A stretch of DNA of 18,401 nucleotides from Treponema sp. (GTDB lineage Bacteria > Spirochaetota > Spirochaetia > Treponematales > Breznakiellaceae), in contig JAIRXN010000115.1 in assembly GCA_031268245.1 (NCBI GenBank), positions 1 to 18,401 on the forward strand, written 5' to 3'. Position numbers and translations under genes: made by a program. The notes beneath the pieces were generated by a model. The model made no database searches, was not told the DNA's origin, and saw only the letters and a program-made list of their open reading frames with translations. This document shows positions 1 through 7,208 of this stretch, in pieces. The stretch's first letter is position 1. Each line of letters opens with the position of its first letter.

Positions 1-13
1 CCTTTCAAACCCG

Positions 14-208
14 CTAGGAGTTTGAAACCTCCTCCACCGAAACCAGGTGGGAAACAACCTTGATCATACCCAGAATAGAAGGACTGGCTTCCTGCACCGC
101 GGAGGAACCAATCTTACGAAGTCCCAGAGAACGGACTGTAGCCCGCTGTCTGGGGAGGCATCCGATGGTACTCCGTACCAGACGAACCCGAATTTGTCCT
201 GCCATCAT
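14..208 (-). CDS. rpmD: 50S ribosomal protein L30
   Basis: Large-subunit protein L30, 64 residues, the usual bacterial size. The core IRVRLVRSTIGC-(x)-RATVRSLGLRKIG is diagnostic. The start chosen is the first of two tandem ATG codons; it overlaps the rpsE stop as TAATG, so translation is probably coupled. The second ATG (start at 205) gives MAGQIRV and sits slightly farther from the weak GGGG ribosome binding site, so it may be the real start. An in-frame GTG nine bases further upstream would add residues not found in the family. It is the last gene of the cluster inside the window; rplO and secY would be expected beyond the edge. Confidence 0.93.
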   Translation of the reverse strand: MMAGQIRVRLVRSTIGCLPRQRATVRSLGLRKIGSSAVQEASPSILGMIKVVSHLVSVEEVSNS

Positions 209-732
209 TAACCCCACAACTCGTTAAGGGATTTCCCCCGGTTCTTTGCTACCGTCTTGGCATCCATCATCCTGCTGATGCAATTAAAAGTTGCCTTAAC
301 CACATTGTACTGGCTGGATGCGCCGATGGATTTGGACAATACATCCGTCACGCCGCCGGCCTCCATGATTGCCCGTACCGCACCGCCGGCGATGATCCCT
401 GTTCCGGAACATGCAGGCTTGAGAAGAACACGGGAAGCCTTGAAAATTCCGATGATCTCATGGGGAATGGTACCGTTCTTTACCGGCAGAGCCACCATGT
501 TCCGCTTGGCTTTTTCAATGCTCTTGCGGATCGCTTCGGACACATCGTTGGCCTTGCCAAAGCCGAAGCCTACGTTCCCTTTCCGGTCTCCAATAACCGT
601 CAGTGCGGAAAACGAAAAACGGCGTCCGCCCTTTACGACCTTGGCAGTCCTGTTGAGTTTGACCAGCTTTTCGATAAATTCTTTTTCTGCTCCGTCACGA
701 CCCCGGCCTTCCCTGTCTCTTGAATGTTCCAT
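208..732 (-). CDS. rpsE: 30S ribosomal protein S5
   Basis: S5, 174 residues, involved in decoding accuracy and mRNA helicase activity at the entry channel. The double-stranded RNA-binding-like N-terminal domain is visible at about residues 18-80 (KLVKLNRTAKVVKGGRRFSF, then VGFGFGKANDVSEAI). The C-terminal domain contains KPACSGTGIIAGGAVRAIMEAGG and ends in KSLNELWG. The ATG is preceded by a GGGGGCGGA ribosome binding site that overlaps the end of rplR, eight bases upstream. The N-terminus (MEHSRDREGRGRDGAEKEF) is a short charged extension of the kind common in spirochaetes and Gram-positives. Confidence 0.97.
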   Translation of the reverse strand: MEHSRDREGRGRDGAEKEFIEKLVKLNRTAKVVKGGRRFSFSALTVIGDRKGNVGFGFGKANDVSEAIRKSIEKAKRNMVALPVKNGTIPHEIIGIFKASRVLLKPACSGTGIIAGGAVRAIMEAGGVTDVLSKSIGASSQYNVVKATFNCISRMMDAKTVAKNRGKSLNELWG

Positions 733-740
733 TCCGCCCC

Positions 741-1103
741 CTAGAACTGGATCCCGGCTTTCCGGGCCCCATCGGCCAACGCTTTTACGAGGCCGTGATA
801 TAGATAACCATTCCTGTCAAAAATAACGGTTTTGATATTTTTCTCAAGCAGCCGTTTCCCCATAACTTCGCCCAACTGCCCGGCCCCTTCGGTATTTACC
901 TTGATAGTCCGGAGTTCTTCCTCCAGAGTAGAAGCCGAGGCAAGGGTATGGCCCCTAGCATCATCAATGACCTGAATATAGAGCGACTTATTGCTCCTCG
1001 TTACCGTCATCCGCGGCTTTTCTGCGGTACCGGCAATCCTCTTCCGGATATGCACCTTCCGCTTAAGCCGTTTTCTGTCTTTATCAAGCATTTTCCGCAG
1101 CAT
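741..1103 (-). CDS. rplR: 50S ribosomal protein L18
   Basis: L18, 120 residues, binds 5S rRNA in the central protuberance together with L5. The arginine/lysine-rich N-terminus (DKDRKRLKRKVHIRKRI) and the family motif RSNKSLYIQVIDD are clear, and the C-terminus LADGARKAGIQF is typical. The ATG lies seven bases after a GGGAG ribosome binding site. A second ATG four codons downstream is less well spaced. The 38-nt gap to rplF is one of the larger ones in this part of the operon. Confidence 0.97.
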   Translation of the reverse strand: MLRKMLDKDRKRLKRKVHIRKRIAGTAEKPRMTVTRSNKSLYIQVIDDARGHTLASASTLEEELRTIKVNTEGAGQLGEVMGKRLLEKNIKTVIFDRNGYLYHGLVKALADGARKAGIQF

Positions 1104-1141
1104 TAATTATCTCCCGCAACAAAACCGTCTATACGACTCTA

Positions 1142-1681
1142 TCATTTGACGCCCGATTTACCGACCTTACGCCGGATCTTCTCATTATCATACCGGATAC
1201 CCTTACCCTTATAGGGTTCGGGGAGCCGGAGCTTCCTAATCTGGGCGGCAAATTCCCCCACCCTCTGCTTGTCCGATCCGCTTATCGATACCTTGCCCGA
1301 AGCATCGGCAGCCACGGAGAGGTCATCGGGAATGCCTACATAGATATCGCTGGAATAACCCAGGCTCATGGAAAGAAGCTTCCCCTGAACTTCGGCACGA
1401 TAACCGACACCGGTGATAATCAGCGTCTTGGTGAAACCCGAAGACACACCGACAACCATGTTGTTGAGAAGATTCCGGTAAAGCCCATGGAAGGCCACAG
1501 TCTGCTTTTCCTCGTTTTCCCTGCCGACAATTATCTCTTCACCCTTGTCTTCAAACTTGATAACCGGATGATACTTTTGGCTCAGTTTTCCCTTGGGGCC
1601 TTCGACGGTGATAAGATCACCTGAAAATGTGACCTTTACCCCCTTGGGAACCTTTACCGGAATTTTACCGATACGTGACAT
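1142..1681 (-). CDS. rplF: 50S ribosomal protein L6
   Basis: L6, 179 residues, near the factor-binding region at the base of the L7/L12 stalk. It is recognised by the start MSRIGKIPVKVPKGVKV, the duplicated beta-sheet fold, and the C-terminal motif LPEPYKGKGIRYDNEKIRRKVGKSG. The reading frame is open for another 32 codons upstream into rpsH. The chosen ATG begins the conserved N-terminus and has a GAGAGGA ribosome binding site, so the extension is not real. It starts ten bases after the rpsH stop. Confidence 0.97.
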   Translation of the reverse strand: MSRIGKIPVKVPKGVKVTFSGDLITVEGPKGKLSQKYHPVIKFEDKGEEIIVGRENEEKQTVAFHGLYRNLLNNMVVGVSSGFTKTLIITGVGYRAEVQGKLLSMSLGYSSDIYVGIPDDLSVAADASGKVSISGSDKQRVGEFAAQIRKLRLPEPYKGKGIRYDNEKIRRKVGKSGVK

Positions 1682-1691
1682 ACGCTTCCTC

Positions 1692-2090
1692 TCACCAGAC
1701 AGTACACAGGACTTCTCCGCCGACTTTCTTCTCGGCGGCCTTTTTCCCGGTAGTAACCCCAATCGATGTAGACACAATCAGGGTGCCGTACCCGTTATAT
1801 ACCCTGGGCATACTCTTATACCCCGCATAAACCCGGCGTCCGGGCTTACTTACCCGTTCAATTCCGTGAATAATCGGAACCGTTTCTTCATCATATTTAA
1901 GGAAAACCCGGATCACATTAGCGCCGTCCTGGTTCGCCTTCTTGAAGTTCTTGATATACCCTTCAGTCTTCAATATTTTCACAATTTCAAGCTTCAGCCG
2001 GGAAGTAGGGATATCAACCTTTTCATGCTTGGCCATTCCGGCGTTCCGGATCTTTGTCAGCATGTCAGCCACGGGATCAGAAATGCTCAT
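1692..2090 (-). CDS. rpsH: 30S ribosomal protein S8
   Basis: S8, 132 residues, a primary 16S rRNA-binding protein of the central domain and, in E. coli, the translational repressor of the spc operon. The N-terminus MSISDPVADMLTKIRNAG and the C-terminal core STSIGVTTGKKAAEKKVGGEVLCTVW are diagnostic. A GGGAGGAG ribosome binding site lies eight bases before the ATG and is placed just after the rpsZ stop. No obvious S8-target-like structure was identified in the spc part, so autoregulation of the E. coli type cannot be claimed. Confidence 0.97.
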   Translation of the reverse strand: MSISDPVADMLTKIRNAGMAKHEKVDIPTSRLKLEIVKILKTEGYIKNFKKANQDGANVIRVFLKYDEETVPIIHGIERVSKPGRRVYAGYKSMPRVYNGYGTLIVSTSIGVTTGKKAAEKKVGGEVLCTVW

Positions 2091-2105
2091 ACTTTTTCTC
2101 CTCCC

Positions 2106-2291
2106 TTACCAACTTGATTTTGTAACACCGGGAATGAGTCCCTCGCTCGCATACTTGCGGAAGCACAGGCGGCACATCTGATACTTCCGAAGATATCCTC
2201 TGGGGCGACCGCAGATCCTGCAGCGGTTCACCTTTCTCGTCTTATATTTGGGCGTCCTTAAGGCTTTAATAATCATTGCTTTTCTTGCCAT
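2106..2291 (-). CDS. rpsZ: 30S ribosomal protein S14, zinc-binding short type
   Basis: Short S14 of 61 residues. Two CxxC pairs (C24/C27 and C40/C43) form the zinc ribbon that marks the C+ form, as opposed to the roughly 100-residue zinc-free form. The C-terminus GLIPGVTKSSW is characteristic. It is often also named rpsN. The ATG follows a GAGGAG ribosome binding site at five bases. If the genome also encodes a zinc-free S14 elsewhere, that would indicate zinc-dependent swapping, but no such gene is present here. Confidence 0.97.
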   Translation of the reverse strand: MARKAMIIKALRTPKYKTRKVNRCRICGRPRGYLRKYQMCRLCFRKYASEGLIPGVTKSSW

Positions 2292-2302
2292 AATACTCCT
2301 CT

Positions 2303-2854
2303 TTACTTTCTGAACGGCATACCAAACTTGCTCAGGAAGGCCTTGGCCTCTGCATCAGTTTTGGCAGTAGTCACAATGGCGATATTCAATCCCGCCACTC
2401 GTTCGATCTTGTCAAAGTCAATCTCCGGGAAGATGATCTGCTCCGTGATACCCATTGAGTAATTACCATGACCGTCAAAGGCATTCTGGTTGATACCCCG
2501 AAAGTCCTTGACTCGGGGAAGGGCAACATTCACGAGCCTGTCCATGAACTCGTACATCATAGCTCCCCGAAGGGTTACCATGGCGCCTATCTCCTGCCCG
2601 GCACGGATTTTGAAGTTAGCGATACTCTTCCGCGCCTTTGTCTTTACCGCTTTCTGCCCGGTAATGAGGGTAAGATCATCAATGGCGGCGTCAAGCAGCT
2701 TTTTGTTTTCCAGCGCCTTACCCACACCCATGTTCACCACGATCTTTACCAGTCTGGGAGTCTGCATCGGCGAAGAATAACTCAATTCCTTGAACAGCTC
2801 CGGCGCAATCTGCTCCCGGTAGATCTTTTTAAGCCTCGGTTCGTAACCCTTCAT
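2303..2854 (-). CDS. rplE: 50S ribosomal protein L5
   Basis: L5, 183 residues, binds 5S rRNA and contacts the P-site tRNA. Recognisable segments are PRLVKIVVNMGVG, KARKSIANFKIRAGQ, GAMVTLRG, LPRVKDFRGIN and the C-terminal AFLSKFGMPFRK. An earlier in-frame start would add six residues. The chosen ATG overlaps the rplX stop (TGATG) and lies seven bases after a strong GGGGAGG ribosome binding site that sits inside the end of rplX, which indicates translational coupling. Confidence 0.97.
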   Translation of the reverse strand: MKGYEPRLKKIYREQIAPELFKELSYSSPMQTPRLVKIVVNMGVGKALENKKLLDAAIDDLTLITGQKAVKTKARKSIANFKIRAGQEIGAMVTLRGAMMYEFMDRLVNVALPRVKDFRGINQNAFDGHGNYSMGITEQIIFPEIDFDKIERVAGLNIAIVTTAKTDAEAKAFLSKFGMPFRK

Positions 2855-3180
2855 CACAAGGCCTCCCCGCATTTTCTACAGACCCTGATCTTGGAATCCC
2901 CCTCAAACTTATAGCCTATCCGGGTGGGTCCGCATTTTTTGCATACGATCATTAAATTGGAAGAATGAACCGCCGCTTCGATCTCGGCAATGCCTCCCCT
3001 GTCCTGCTGATTCCGCCGCTTCTGGGCTTTCTTGACAATGTTGATCCCCTCAACCACAATCCGGTCTTTATCCCGGAGAATCTTGAGAATCCTGCCCCGC
3101 TTGCCTTTGTCCTTTCCGGCGATCACTTCAACGGTATCTTCTTTTTTCAGTTTAAATTTATGCTGTTTCAATTCTGCCAT
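2854..3180 (-). CDS. rplX: 50S ribosomal protein L24, cysteine-containing form
   Basis: L24, 108 residues, an assembly initiator that binds the 5' domain of 23S rRNA. The KOW motif lies at about residues 14-42 (DTVEVIAGKDKGKRGRILKI). The C-terminal half carries two CxxC pairs (C80/C83 in CKKCG and C101/C104 in CRKCG) around the conserved PTRIGYK, so this copy probably binds zinc; many L24 proteins have lost these cysteines. Its stop overlaps the rplE start. The distance from rplN is eight bases. Confidence 0.97.
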   Translation of the reverse strand: MAELKQHKFKLKKEDTVEVIAGKDKGKRGRILKILRDKDRIVVEGINIVKKAQKRRNQQDRGGIAEIEAAVHSSNLMIVCKKCGPTRIGYKFEGDSKIRVCRKCGEAL

Positions 3181-3188
3181 GATTTACC

Positions 3189-3560
3189 TCACAAAACCTC
3201 GGGAGCCAGAGAAACAATCTTCATAAAGTTCCCTTTTTCGCGCAGTTCCCGTGCAACAGGCCCGAAGATACGCTTACCCTTGGGATTCAATGCACTGTCA
3301 ATAATGACACAGGCATTGTCATCAAACCGGATATACGTGCCGTCGGGACGACGGTATTCTTTATGAGTACGCACTACTACTGCCTTTTCTACCGTCCCTT
3401 TCTTGATAGTAGATGTAGGAAGAGCATCCTTGACCGCTACAACAATAATATCTCCGATGCCGGCATATTTCCTCTTGGAACCGCCCAGCACTTTGATACA
3501 TTGCACAGTCTTAGCCCCTGAATTGTCAGCGACATTCAGGTAGGTTTCCACCTGGATCAT
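3189..3560 (-). CDS. rplN: 50S ribosomal protein L14
   Basis: L14, 123 residues, at the subunit interface (bridge B5/B8) and the binding site of the silencing factor RsfS. The start MIQVETYLNVADNSGAK and the segment RFDDNACVIID, then GKRIFGPVARELR, are nearly invariant in bacteria. The ribosome binding site GGGAG lies about ten bases before the ATG and overlaps the region of the rpsQ stop codon. Confidence 0.98.
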   Translation of the reverse strand: MIQVETYLNVADNSGAKTVQCIKVLGGSKRKYAGIGDIIVVAVKDALPTSTIKKGTVEKAVVVRTHKEYRRPDGTYIRFDDNACVIIDSALNPKGKRIFGPVARELREKGNFMKIVSLAPEVL

Positions 3561-3574
3561 TTTGCATTCACTCC

Positions 3575-3853
3575 CTATTTGGCCCGTTCAAGGATTTCCG
3601 CCAGCTTCCAGCATTTTTCCTTGCTGATAGGCCGGCATTCGATAACCCGGACACGATCGCCGATCTTGGCATCATTGGTCTCATCGTGAGCCTTCACTTT
3701 CTTGAGCCGTTTTACATACTTTTTATACAGAGGATGCAGGGTGGTTGTTTCAATGGCCACGACTATCGTCTTGTCCATCTTGTCGCTTTTTACAATCCCG
3801 ACAAACTCTTTCTTGCCGCTTTTGGCTTTCTTTTCAATTACTGCTTCTGCCAT
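3575..3853 (-). CDS. rpsQ: 30S ribosomal protein S17
   Basis: S17, 92 residues, an early-binding OB-fold protein of the 16S rRNA 5' domain. Core motifs are GIVKSDKMDKTIVVAIE, HPLYKKYVKRLKKVKAHDE and GDRVRVIECRPISKEKCWKL. The N-terminus has a lysine-rich extension of about 14 residues (MAEAVIEKKAKSGKK) compared with the minimal protein. The rpmC stop codon falls within the purine-rich ribosome binding region of this gene, so the two are closely coupled. Confidence 0.97.
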   Translation of the reverse strand: MAEAVIEKKAKSGKKEFVGIVKSDKMDKTIVVAIETTTLHPLYKKYVKRLKKVKAHDETNDAKIGDRVRVIECRPISKEKCWKLAEILERAK

Positions 3854-3862
3854 ATCCTGCTC

Positions 3863-4090
3863 CTACCTGGCCTCTTTCTGTACAGCCTGATCCTGCTCAT
3901 GTTTCTGCAGTTCCTGCTGCCGGATAAGCGTATTCAGCCTTGCAATCTGGCGGCGCAGTGTACGCTTCTGAAGCGGGTTTTCAACATGTCCGATGACTAC
4001 CTGGAAACGGAATTCCATATACTTCTTGCTGAGTTCATCCCGCTTGGCCTTCAACTCGGGGAAGCTCAGATTCTTGAAAGAATTCTTCAT
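3863..4090 (-). CDS. rpmC: 50S ribosomal protein L29
   Basis: L29, 75 residues, near the polypeptide exit tunnel, where SRP and trigger factor dock. It shows the two-helix pattern LSFPELKAKRDELSKKYMEFRFQ and NPLQKRTLRRQIARLNTLIRQQE, followed by a glutamine/glutamate-rich tail (LQKHEQDQAVQKEAR) that makes it about ten residues longer than the E. coli protein. The frame stays open 42 codons upstream inside rplP, but the chosen ATG has a GGGAGG ribosome binding site at five bases and begins the conserved part. Confidence 0.95.
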   Translation of the reverse strand: MKNSFKNLSFPELKAKRDELSKKYMEFRFQVVIGHVENPLQKRTLRRQIARLNTLIRQQELQKHEQDQAVQKEAR

Positions 4091-4100
4091 GTACGCCTCC

Positions 4101-4526
4101 CTATGCTCCCAGTTCCATGTCTGAACGGGCAACGAATTTGGTCTTGATGGGAAGCTTGGCTCCCGCAAGAACCATGGCCTCCTCGGCCACGGCTCGCTCA
4201 ATACCGCCCAGTTCAAACATCACCGTACCGGGCTTTACAACCGCTACCCAGTACTCCGGGGCGCCTTTTCCCTTACCCATGCGGGTTTCGGCAGGTTTCT
4301 TGGAGTAGGGTTTATCAGGGTATATCCTGATCCACACCTTGCCGCCCCGCTTGATATGGCGGTTCAAAGCAATACGGGCCGCTTCTATCTGGCGGTTGGT
4401 GATCCACATGCGTTCCATGGCAACCAGGGCAAAATCCCCAAAGGCAACACTGTTACCCCGGGTTGCGTTTCCCGGCATATTTCCCCGTTGAACCTTGCGG
4501 TATTTAACACGTTTCGGACTGAGCAT
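4101..4526 (-). CDS. rplP: 50S ribosomal protein L16
   Basis: L16, 141 residues, required for A-site tRNA accommodation and late large-subunit assembly. The opening MLSPKRVKYRKVQRGNMPG and the segments RQIEAARIALNRHIKRGG, IRIYPDKPYSKKP and TRMGKGKGAPEYWVAVVKPG are the family signature. A GAGG ribosome binding site sits seven bases ahead of the ATG, in the 19-nt gap after rpsC. Confidence 0.98.
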   Translation of the reverse strand: MLSPKRVKYRKVQRGNMPGNATRGNSVAFGDFALVAMERMWITNRQIEAARIALNRHIKRGGKVWIRIYPDKPYSKKPAETRMGKGKGAPEYWVAVVKPGTVMFELGGIERAVAEEAMVLAGAKLPIKTKFVARSDMELGA

Positions 4527-4545
4527 CTTAAAACCTCAACTTTCC

Positions 4546-5292
4546 TTAAGCCTTCGCAGGAACGCGATCCCGCCGCTTACGGACAAGAGCGCCTGCGTCT
4601 TCCTTCTGTTCCTTACCGTACTTCATGCCGTTATAGACCCATACTTTTACACCGATGGAACCAAAGGTCGTATGAGCCTCGGCAAAACCATAATCAATAT
4701 CCGCCCGGAGAGTATGAAGGGGAATACGTCCCTCTTTTGTCTCTTCGGTTCTCGACATTTCCGCCCCGCCGAGACGGCCGGAAAGCCGTATCTTGATACC
4801 CTGAGCATTGCCCTTCTTGATGGCATTGCTGATTGCCTGCTTCATGGTTCGTCTGAAACTAGACCGGGCCAAAAGCTGCCTGGAAATATTCTGGGCGATA
4901 ATTTGGGCGTTATTGTCAGCATTGCGGACTTCCTTGATCTTTATCTGAATTTTCTTTTGAGGAGAATTCTCCGCCTTTTTGGAATACTTTGAAGGAGTGG
5001 AAATATATTTCTGCAATTCCGAGCCGATCTTTTCGATATTGGCGCCTTTGGAACCGATGATCACTCCGGGCCTGGAAGTATGGATCGTAATGGTGATCCT
5101 CTGGGGATGCCGGATAATTTCCAACTCCGCAATATCGGCGCCCTTGGTTTCGGGCATGGTCATGAGGAATGCCCTGAGCCTGAGATCCTCATGAAGAGTA
5201 TTGGCATACTCTTTAGGATCCACATACCACCGGGAACCCCAAGTCTTGTTAATGCCGATCCGCAATCCGATAGGATTTACTTTCTGTCCCAC
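4546..5292 (-). CDS. rpsC: 30S ribosomal protein S3
   Basis: S3, 248 residues, at the mRNA entry channel. It opens with GQKVNPIGLRIG, has a KH domain with GVIIGSKGANI (GxxG loop at residues 80-83), and a C-terminal domain with IKIRLSGRLGGAEMSRTE and GVKVWVYNG. A lysine/serine-rich insertion at about residues 97-113 (ISTPSKYSKKAENSPQKK) makes the KH domain longer than in E. coli. The start codon is GTG, one base after the rplV stop, with a GGGGGA ribosome binding site that lies inside the end of rplV. Confidence 0.97.
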   Translation of the reverse strand: MGQKVNPIGLRIGINKTWGSRWYVDPKEYANTLHEDLRLRAFLMTMPETKGADIAELEIIRHPQRITITIHTSRPGVIIGSKGANIEKIGSELQKYISTPSKYSKKAENSPQKKIQIKIKEVRNADNNAQIIAQNISRQLLARSSFRRTMKQAISNAIKKGNAQGIKIRLSGRLGGAEMSRTEETKEGRIPLHTLRADIDYGFAEAHTTFGSIGVKVWVYNGMKYGKEQKEDAGALVRKRRDRVPAKA

Positions 5293-5293
5293 C

Positions 5294-5656
5294 TTATTCC
5301 CCCACCTTACCGGTTTCTTCTACTACTACCGTGATATGACACAGTCTTTTAAGGAGCATGTCCGCCCTGCCCCGTGCCCTAAACCAAATCCGCTTCATTC
5401 TGGGGCCTTCATCAATAAGAATATTCTTTATATAGAGCATGTCTTCCGCAAGCCGCTTGTTGCCGCTCAGGGCATTGGACGCCGCAGACTTTACCGTCTT
5501 CCGGATCAGGCGGGCGCCTTTATGGGGCATGTTTTCCAGAATCGCCATTGCCTCCGGATAGGGTTTGCGCCGGATAAGATCCGCCACCGGCCTAATCTTG
5601 AAGGGGGAGGTAATGATGAATTTACTTATCGCTCTATAGCCGCTTTTCTTTTCCAT
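5294..5656 (-). CDS. rplV: 50S ribosomal protein L22
   Basis: L22, 120 residues, whose extended beta hairpin lines the exit tunnel and influences macrolide binding. Recognised by SPFKIRPVADLIRRKPYPEAMAIL, the segment KTVKSAASNA, and the hairpin region GPRMKRIWFRARGRADMLLKRLCHITVVV. The hairpin GPRMKR-(x)-RARGRA is intact, with no insertion or deletion of the type linked to macrolide resistance. The ATG has an AGGA ribosome binding site that overlaps the rpsS stop. Confidence 0.96.
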   Translation of the reverse strand: MEKKSGYRAISKFIITSPFKIRPVADLIRRKPYPEAMAILENMPHKGARLIRKTVKSAASNALSGNKRLAEDMLYIKNILIDEGPRMKRIWFRARGRADMLLKRLCHITVVVEETGKVGE

Positions 5657-5664
5657 GACTTATC

Positions 5665-5943
5665 CTACTTTCCAGCCTTCTTGTCGGAACCGGCATGTCC
5701 CCGGAAGATGCGGGTAGGCGAAAATTCGCCAAGCTTGTGACCAACAAGGTTTTCCGTAATATACACAGGTACCCAGGCTTTTCCGTTATACACAGAAATT
5801 GTTCCTCCGACCATTTCGGGAATAATTGTGGAACAGCGGGAATAGGTTTTAATCATCTTCCTGTCCCCGGACTTACTGACTTCCAGTACTTTTTTATAAA
5901 GGCTCTTTTCGATAAAAGGACCTTTCTTGATAGACCTTGACAC
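5665..5943 (-). CDS. rpsS: 30S ribosomal protein S19
   Basis: S19, 92 residues, in the head of the small subunit next to S13. The sequence SRSIKKGPFIEKSLYKKV, then YSRCSTIIPEMVGGTISVYNGKAWVPVYI and LGEFSPTRIFRGH, is clear. The start is GTG, giving MSRSIKKGPF; it lies six bases after an AGGAG ribosome binding site. A TTG one codon earlier is too close to that site. The ribosome binding site belongs to the 63-bp tandem repeat directly upstream, which opens a 136-nt gap between this gene and rplB where most neighbours are about 10 nt apart. Confidence 0.96.
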   Translation of the reverse strand: MSRSIKKGPFIEKSLYKKVLEVSKSGDRKMIKTYSRCSTIIPEMVGGTISVYNGKAWVPVYITENLVGHKLGEFSPTRIFRGHAGSDKKAGK

Positions 5944-5946
5944 CAA

Positions 5947-6082
5947 TAACTCCTATATTAAGCGGCGGCATCGCCGCTTACATTAATCGAAGCGGAACAA
6001 AGTTCCGCATAACTCCTACATTAAGCGGCGGCATCGCCGCTTACGTCAATCGAAGCTGAACGAAGTTCCGCGTAACTCCTTA
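5947..6082 (-). repeat. 63-bp tandem direct repeat with hairpins and duplicated ribosome binding site
   Basis: Two head-to-tail copies with a period of exactly 63 bp (5947-6009 and 6010-6072) match at 57 of 63 positions. A ten-base third start at 6073-6082 ends in the rplB stop codon. Each copy has a 9-bp hairpin with a four-base loop (TAAGCGGCG/CGCCGCTTA; 5959-5980 and 6022-6043) and a smaller hairpin (GCGGAAC/GTTCCGC at 5992-6008; one mismatch in the other copy at 6055-6071). The sequence AGGAGTTA occurs at the start of every copy, and the copy nearest rpsS supplies its ribosome binding site. The rest of this cluster has no such spacer. It may be a dispersed intergenic palindromic element that was tandemly duplicated; this window alone cannot show whether it occurs elsewhere. 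Confidence 0.9.
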
Positions 6083-6910
6083 TTTCTTCTTGCCCCGGCT
6101 GACAATAAACCGGGAGGAAGGCTTATGCTTCTTTCTGGTCTTAAATCCCTTTGTCGGCTGCCCCCAGGGGGTGACAGGATGAATACCCTTGCTCTTACCT
6201 TCACCGCCTCCGTGCGGATGATCCACCGGATTCATCGCCATACCGCGTACCGTAGGGCGCACACCCATCCAACGCTTACGGCCTGCCTTGCCGATGACCA
6301 CATTCATGTGATCCTCGTTACCCACCACGCCGACAGTGGCATAGCATTTCTTGAAAACCATACGCATCTCTCCGGAGGGGAGCTTGAGAGTAACATAGTC
6401 GCCTTCTTTTGCGGCAATCAGAGCGCCTGAACCGGCCGAACGAGCCATCTGGCCGCCCCGGCCCAGGGTAAGTTCAATATTATGAACCGTAAAACCCAGC
6501 GGAATCTGCTCCAGAGGCAGGGCATTCCCCGGCTCTATGGGAGCTTCGGGGCCGGAGATAATGACAGCGCCCGGCTGAAGTCCCTTGGGAGCGATGATAT
6601 AACGCTTTTCTCCATCCGCATAGTTGATAAGTGCAATATTGGCGCTGCGGTTGGGATCGTATTCAATGGCGGCAACTTTGCCGGGAACACCAATCTTGTC
6701 CCGTTTAAAGTCAACAATCCGGTAACGGCGCTTGTGTCCGCCGCCCTTATGCCAGACACTGATCCTCCCGTTCCAGTCCCTGCCCGCCCGTTCAGTCCTG
6801 CCCGAAACAAGGTTTTTTTCCGGCTTTATGCCCTTGGTAAGCTCCGAAAAATCGAGGCTTGCCCATTGCCTCATACCAGGCGTTACCGGTTTATATGTTT
6901 TAATACCCAT
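6080..6910 (-). CDS. rplB: 50S ribosomal protein L2
   Basis: L2, 276 residues, essential for subunit association and the peptidyl transferase centre. The N-terminal part MGIKTYKPVTPGMR, the OB fold with GGGHKRRYRIVDFKRDK, and the catalytic-centre loop MNPVDHPHGGGEGKSKG with its conserved histidine are all present. The C-terminus TRKKHKPSSRFIVSRGKKK is typical. The ATG follows an AGGGGA ribosome binding site at six bases. The stop codon is the first base pairs of the repeat array that precedes rpsS. Confidence 0.98.
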   Translation of the reverse strand: MGIKTYKPVTPGMRQWASLDFSELTKGIKPEKNLVSGRTERAGRDWNGRISVWHKGGGHKRRYRIVDFKRDKIGVPGKVAAIEYDPNRSANIALINYADGEKRYIIAPKGLQPGAVIISGPEAPIEPGNALPLEQIPLGFTVHNIELTLGRGGQMARSAGSGALIAAKEGDYVTLKLPSGEMRMVFKKCYATVGVVGNEDHMNVVIGKAGRKRWMGVRPTVRGMAMNPVDHPHGGGEGKSKGIHPVTPWGQPTKGFKTRKKHKPSSRFIVSRGKKK

Positions 6911-6920
6911 CTATATTCCC

Positions 6921-7208
6921 CTACACGCCCTCAAAGAGGCTGATTTTTTCATCTTTCGGCAGGCGGACAATCGCCTTCTTCCAGGAAGCCGTATAACCCG
7001 CCTTGTTGCGCTGACGCTTGGGCTTACCCCCCACATTCATGACAGTACAGGAAATGGGATGCACATTAAAAAGCCGCCGGACAGCTTCCATTATTTGAAT
7101 CTTGTCGGCCCGGGGATCCACCCGGAAAACATACTTGCCTTCTTCACGGAGGAGGTTTGCCTTTTCGGAAAGTACCGGCTGTATCAGAATCTGATCGTAG
7201 TTCTGCAT
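6921..7208 (-). CDS. rplW: 50S ribosomal protein L23
   Basis: L23, 95 residues, the main docking site for trigger factor and SRP at the tunnel exit. The segments ILIQPVLSEKANLL, YVFRVDPRADKIQIMEAVRRLFNV and TVMNVGGKPKRQRNKAGYTASWKKAIVRL identify it. The exposed trigger-factor contact glutamate seen in the family (here within LSEKA) is conserved. It overlaps the rplD stop as TAATG, so it is coupled to rplD. Confidence 0.96.
   Translation of the reverse strand: MQNYDQILIQPVLSEKANLLREEGKYVFRVDPRADKIQIMEAVRRLFNVHPISCTVMNVGGKPKRQRNKAGYTASWKKAIVRLPKDEKISLFEGV

Noticed and set aside
1593..2117. Plus-strand frame opposite rplF and rpsH
   Set aside because: Antisense shadow of two well-recognised ribosomal protein genes.
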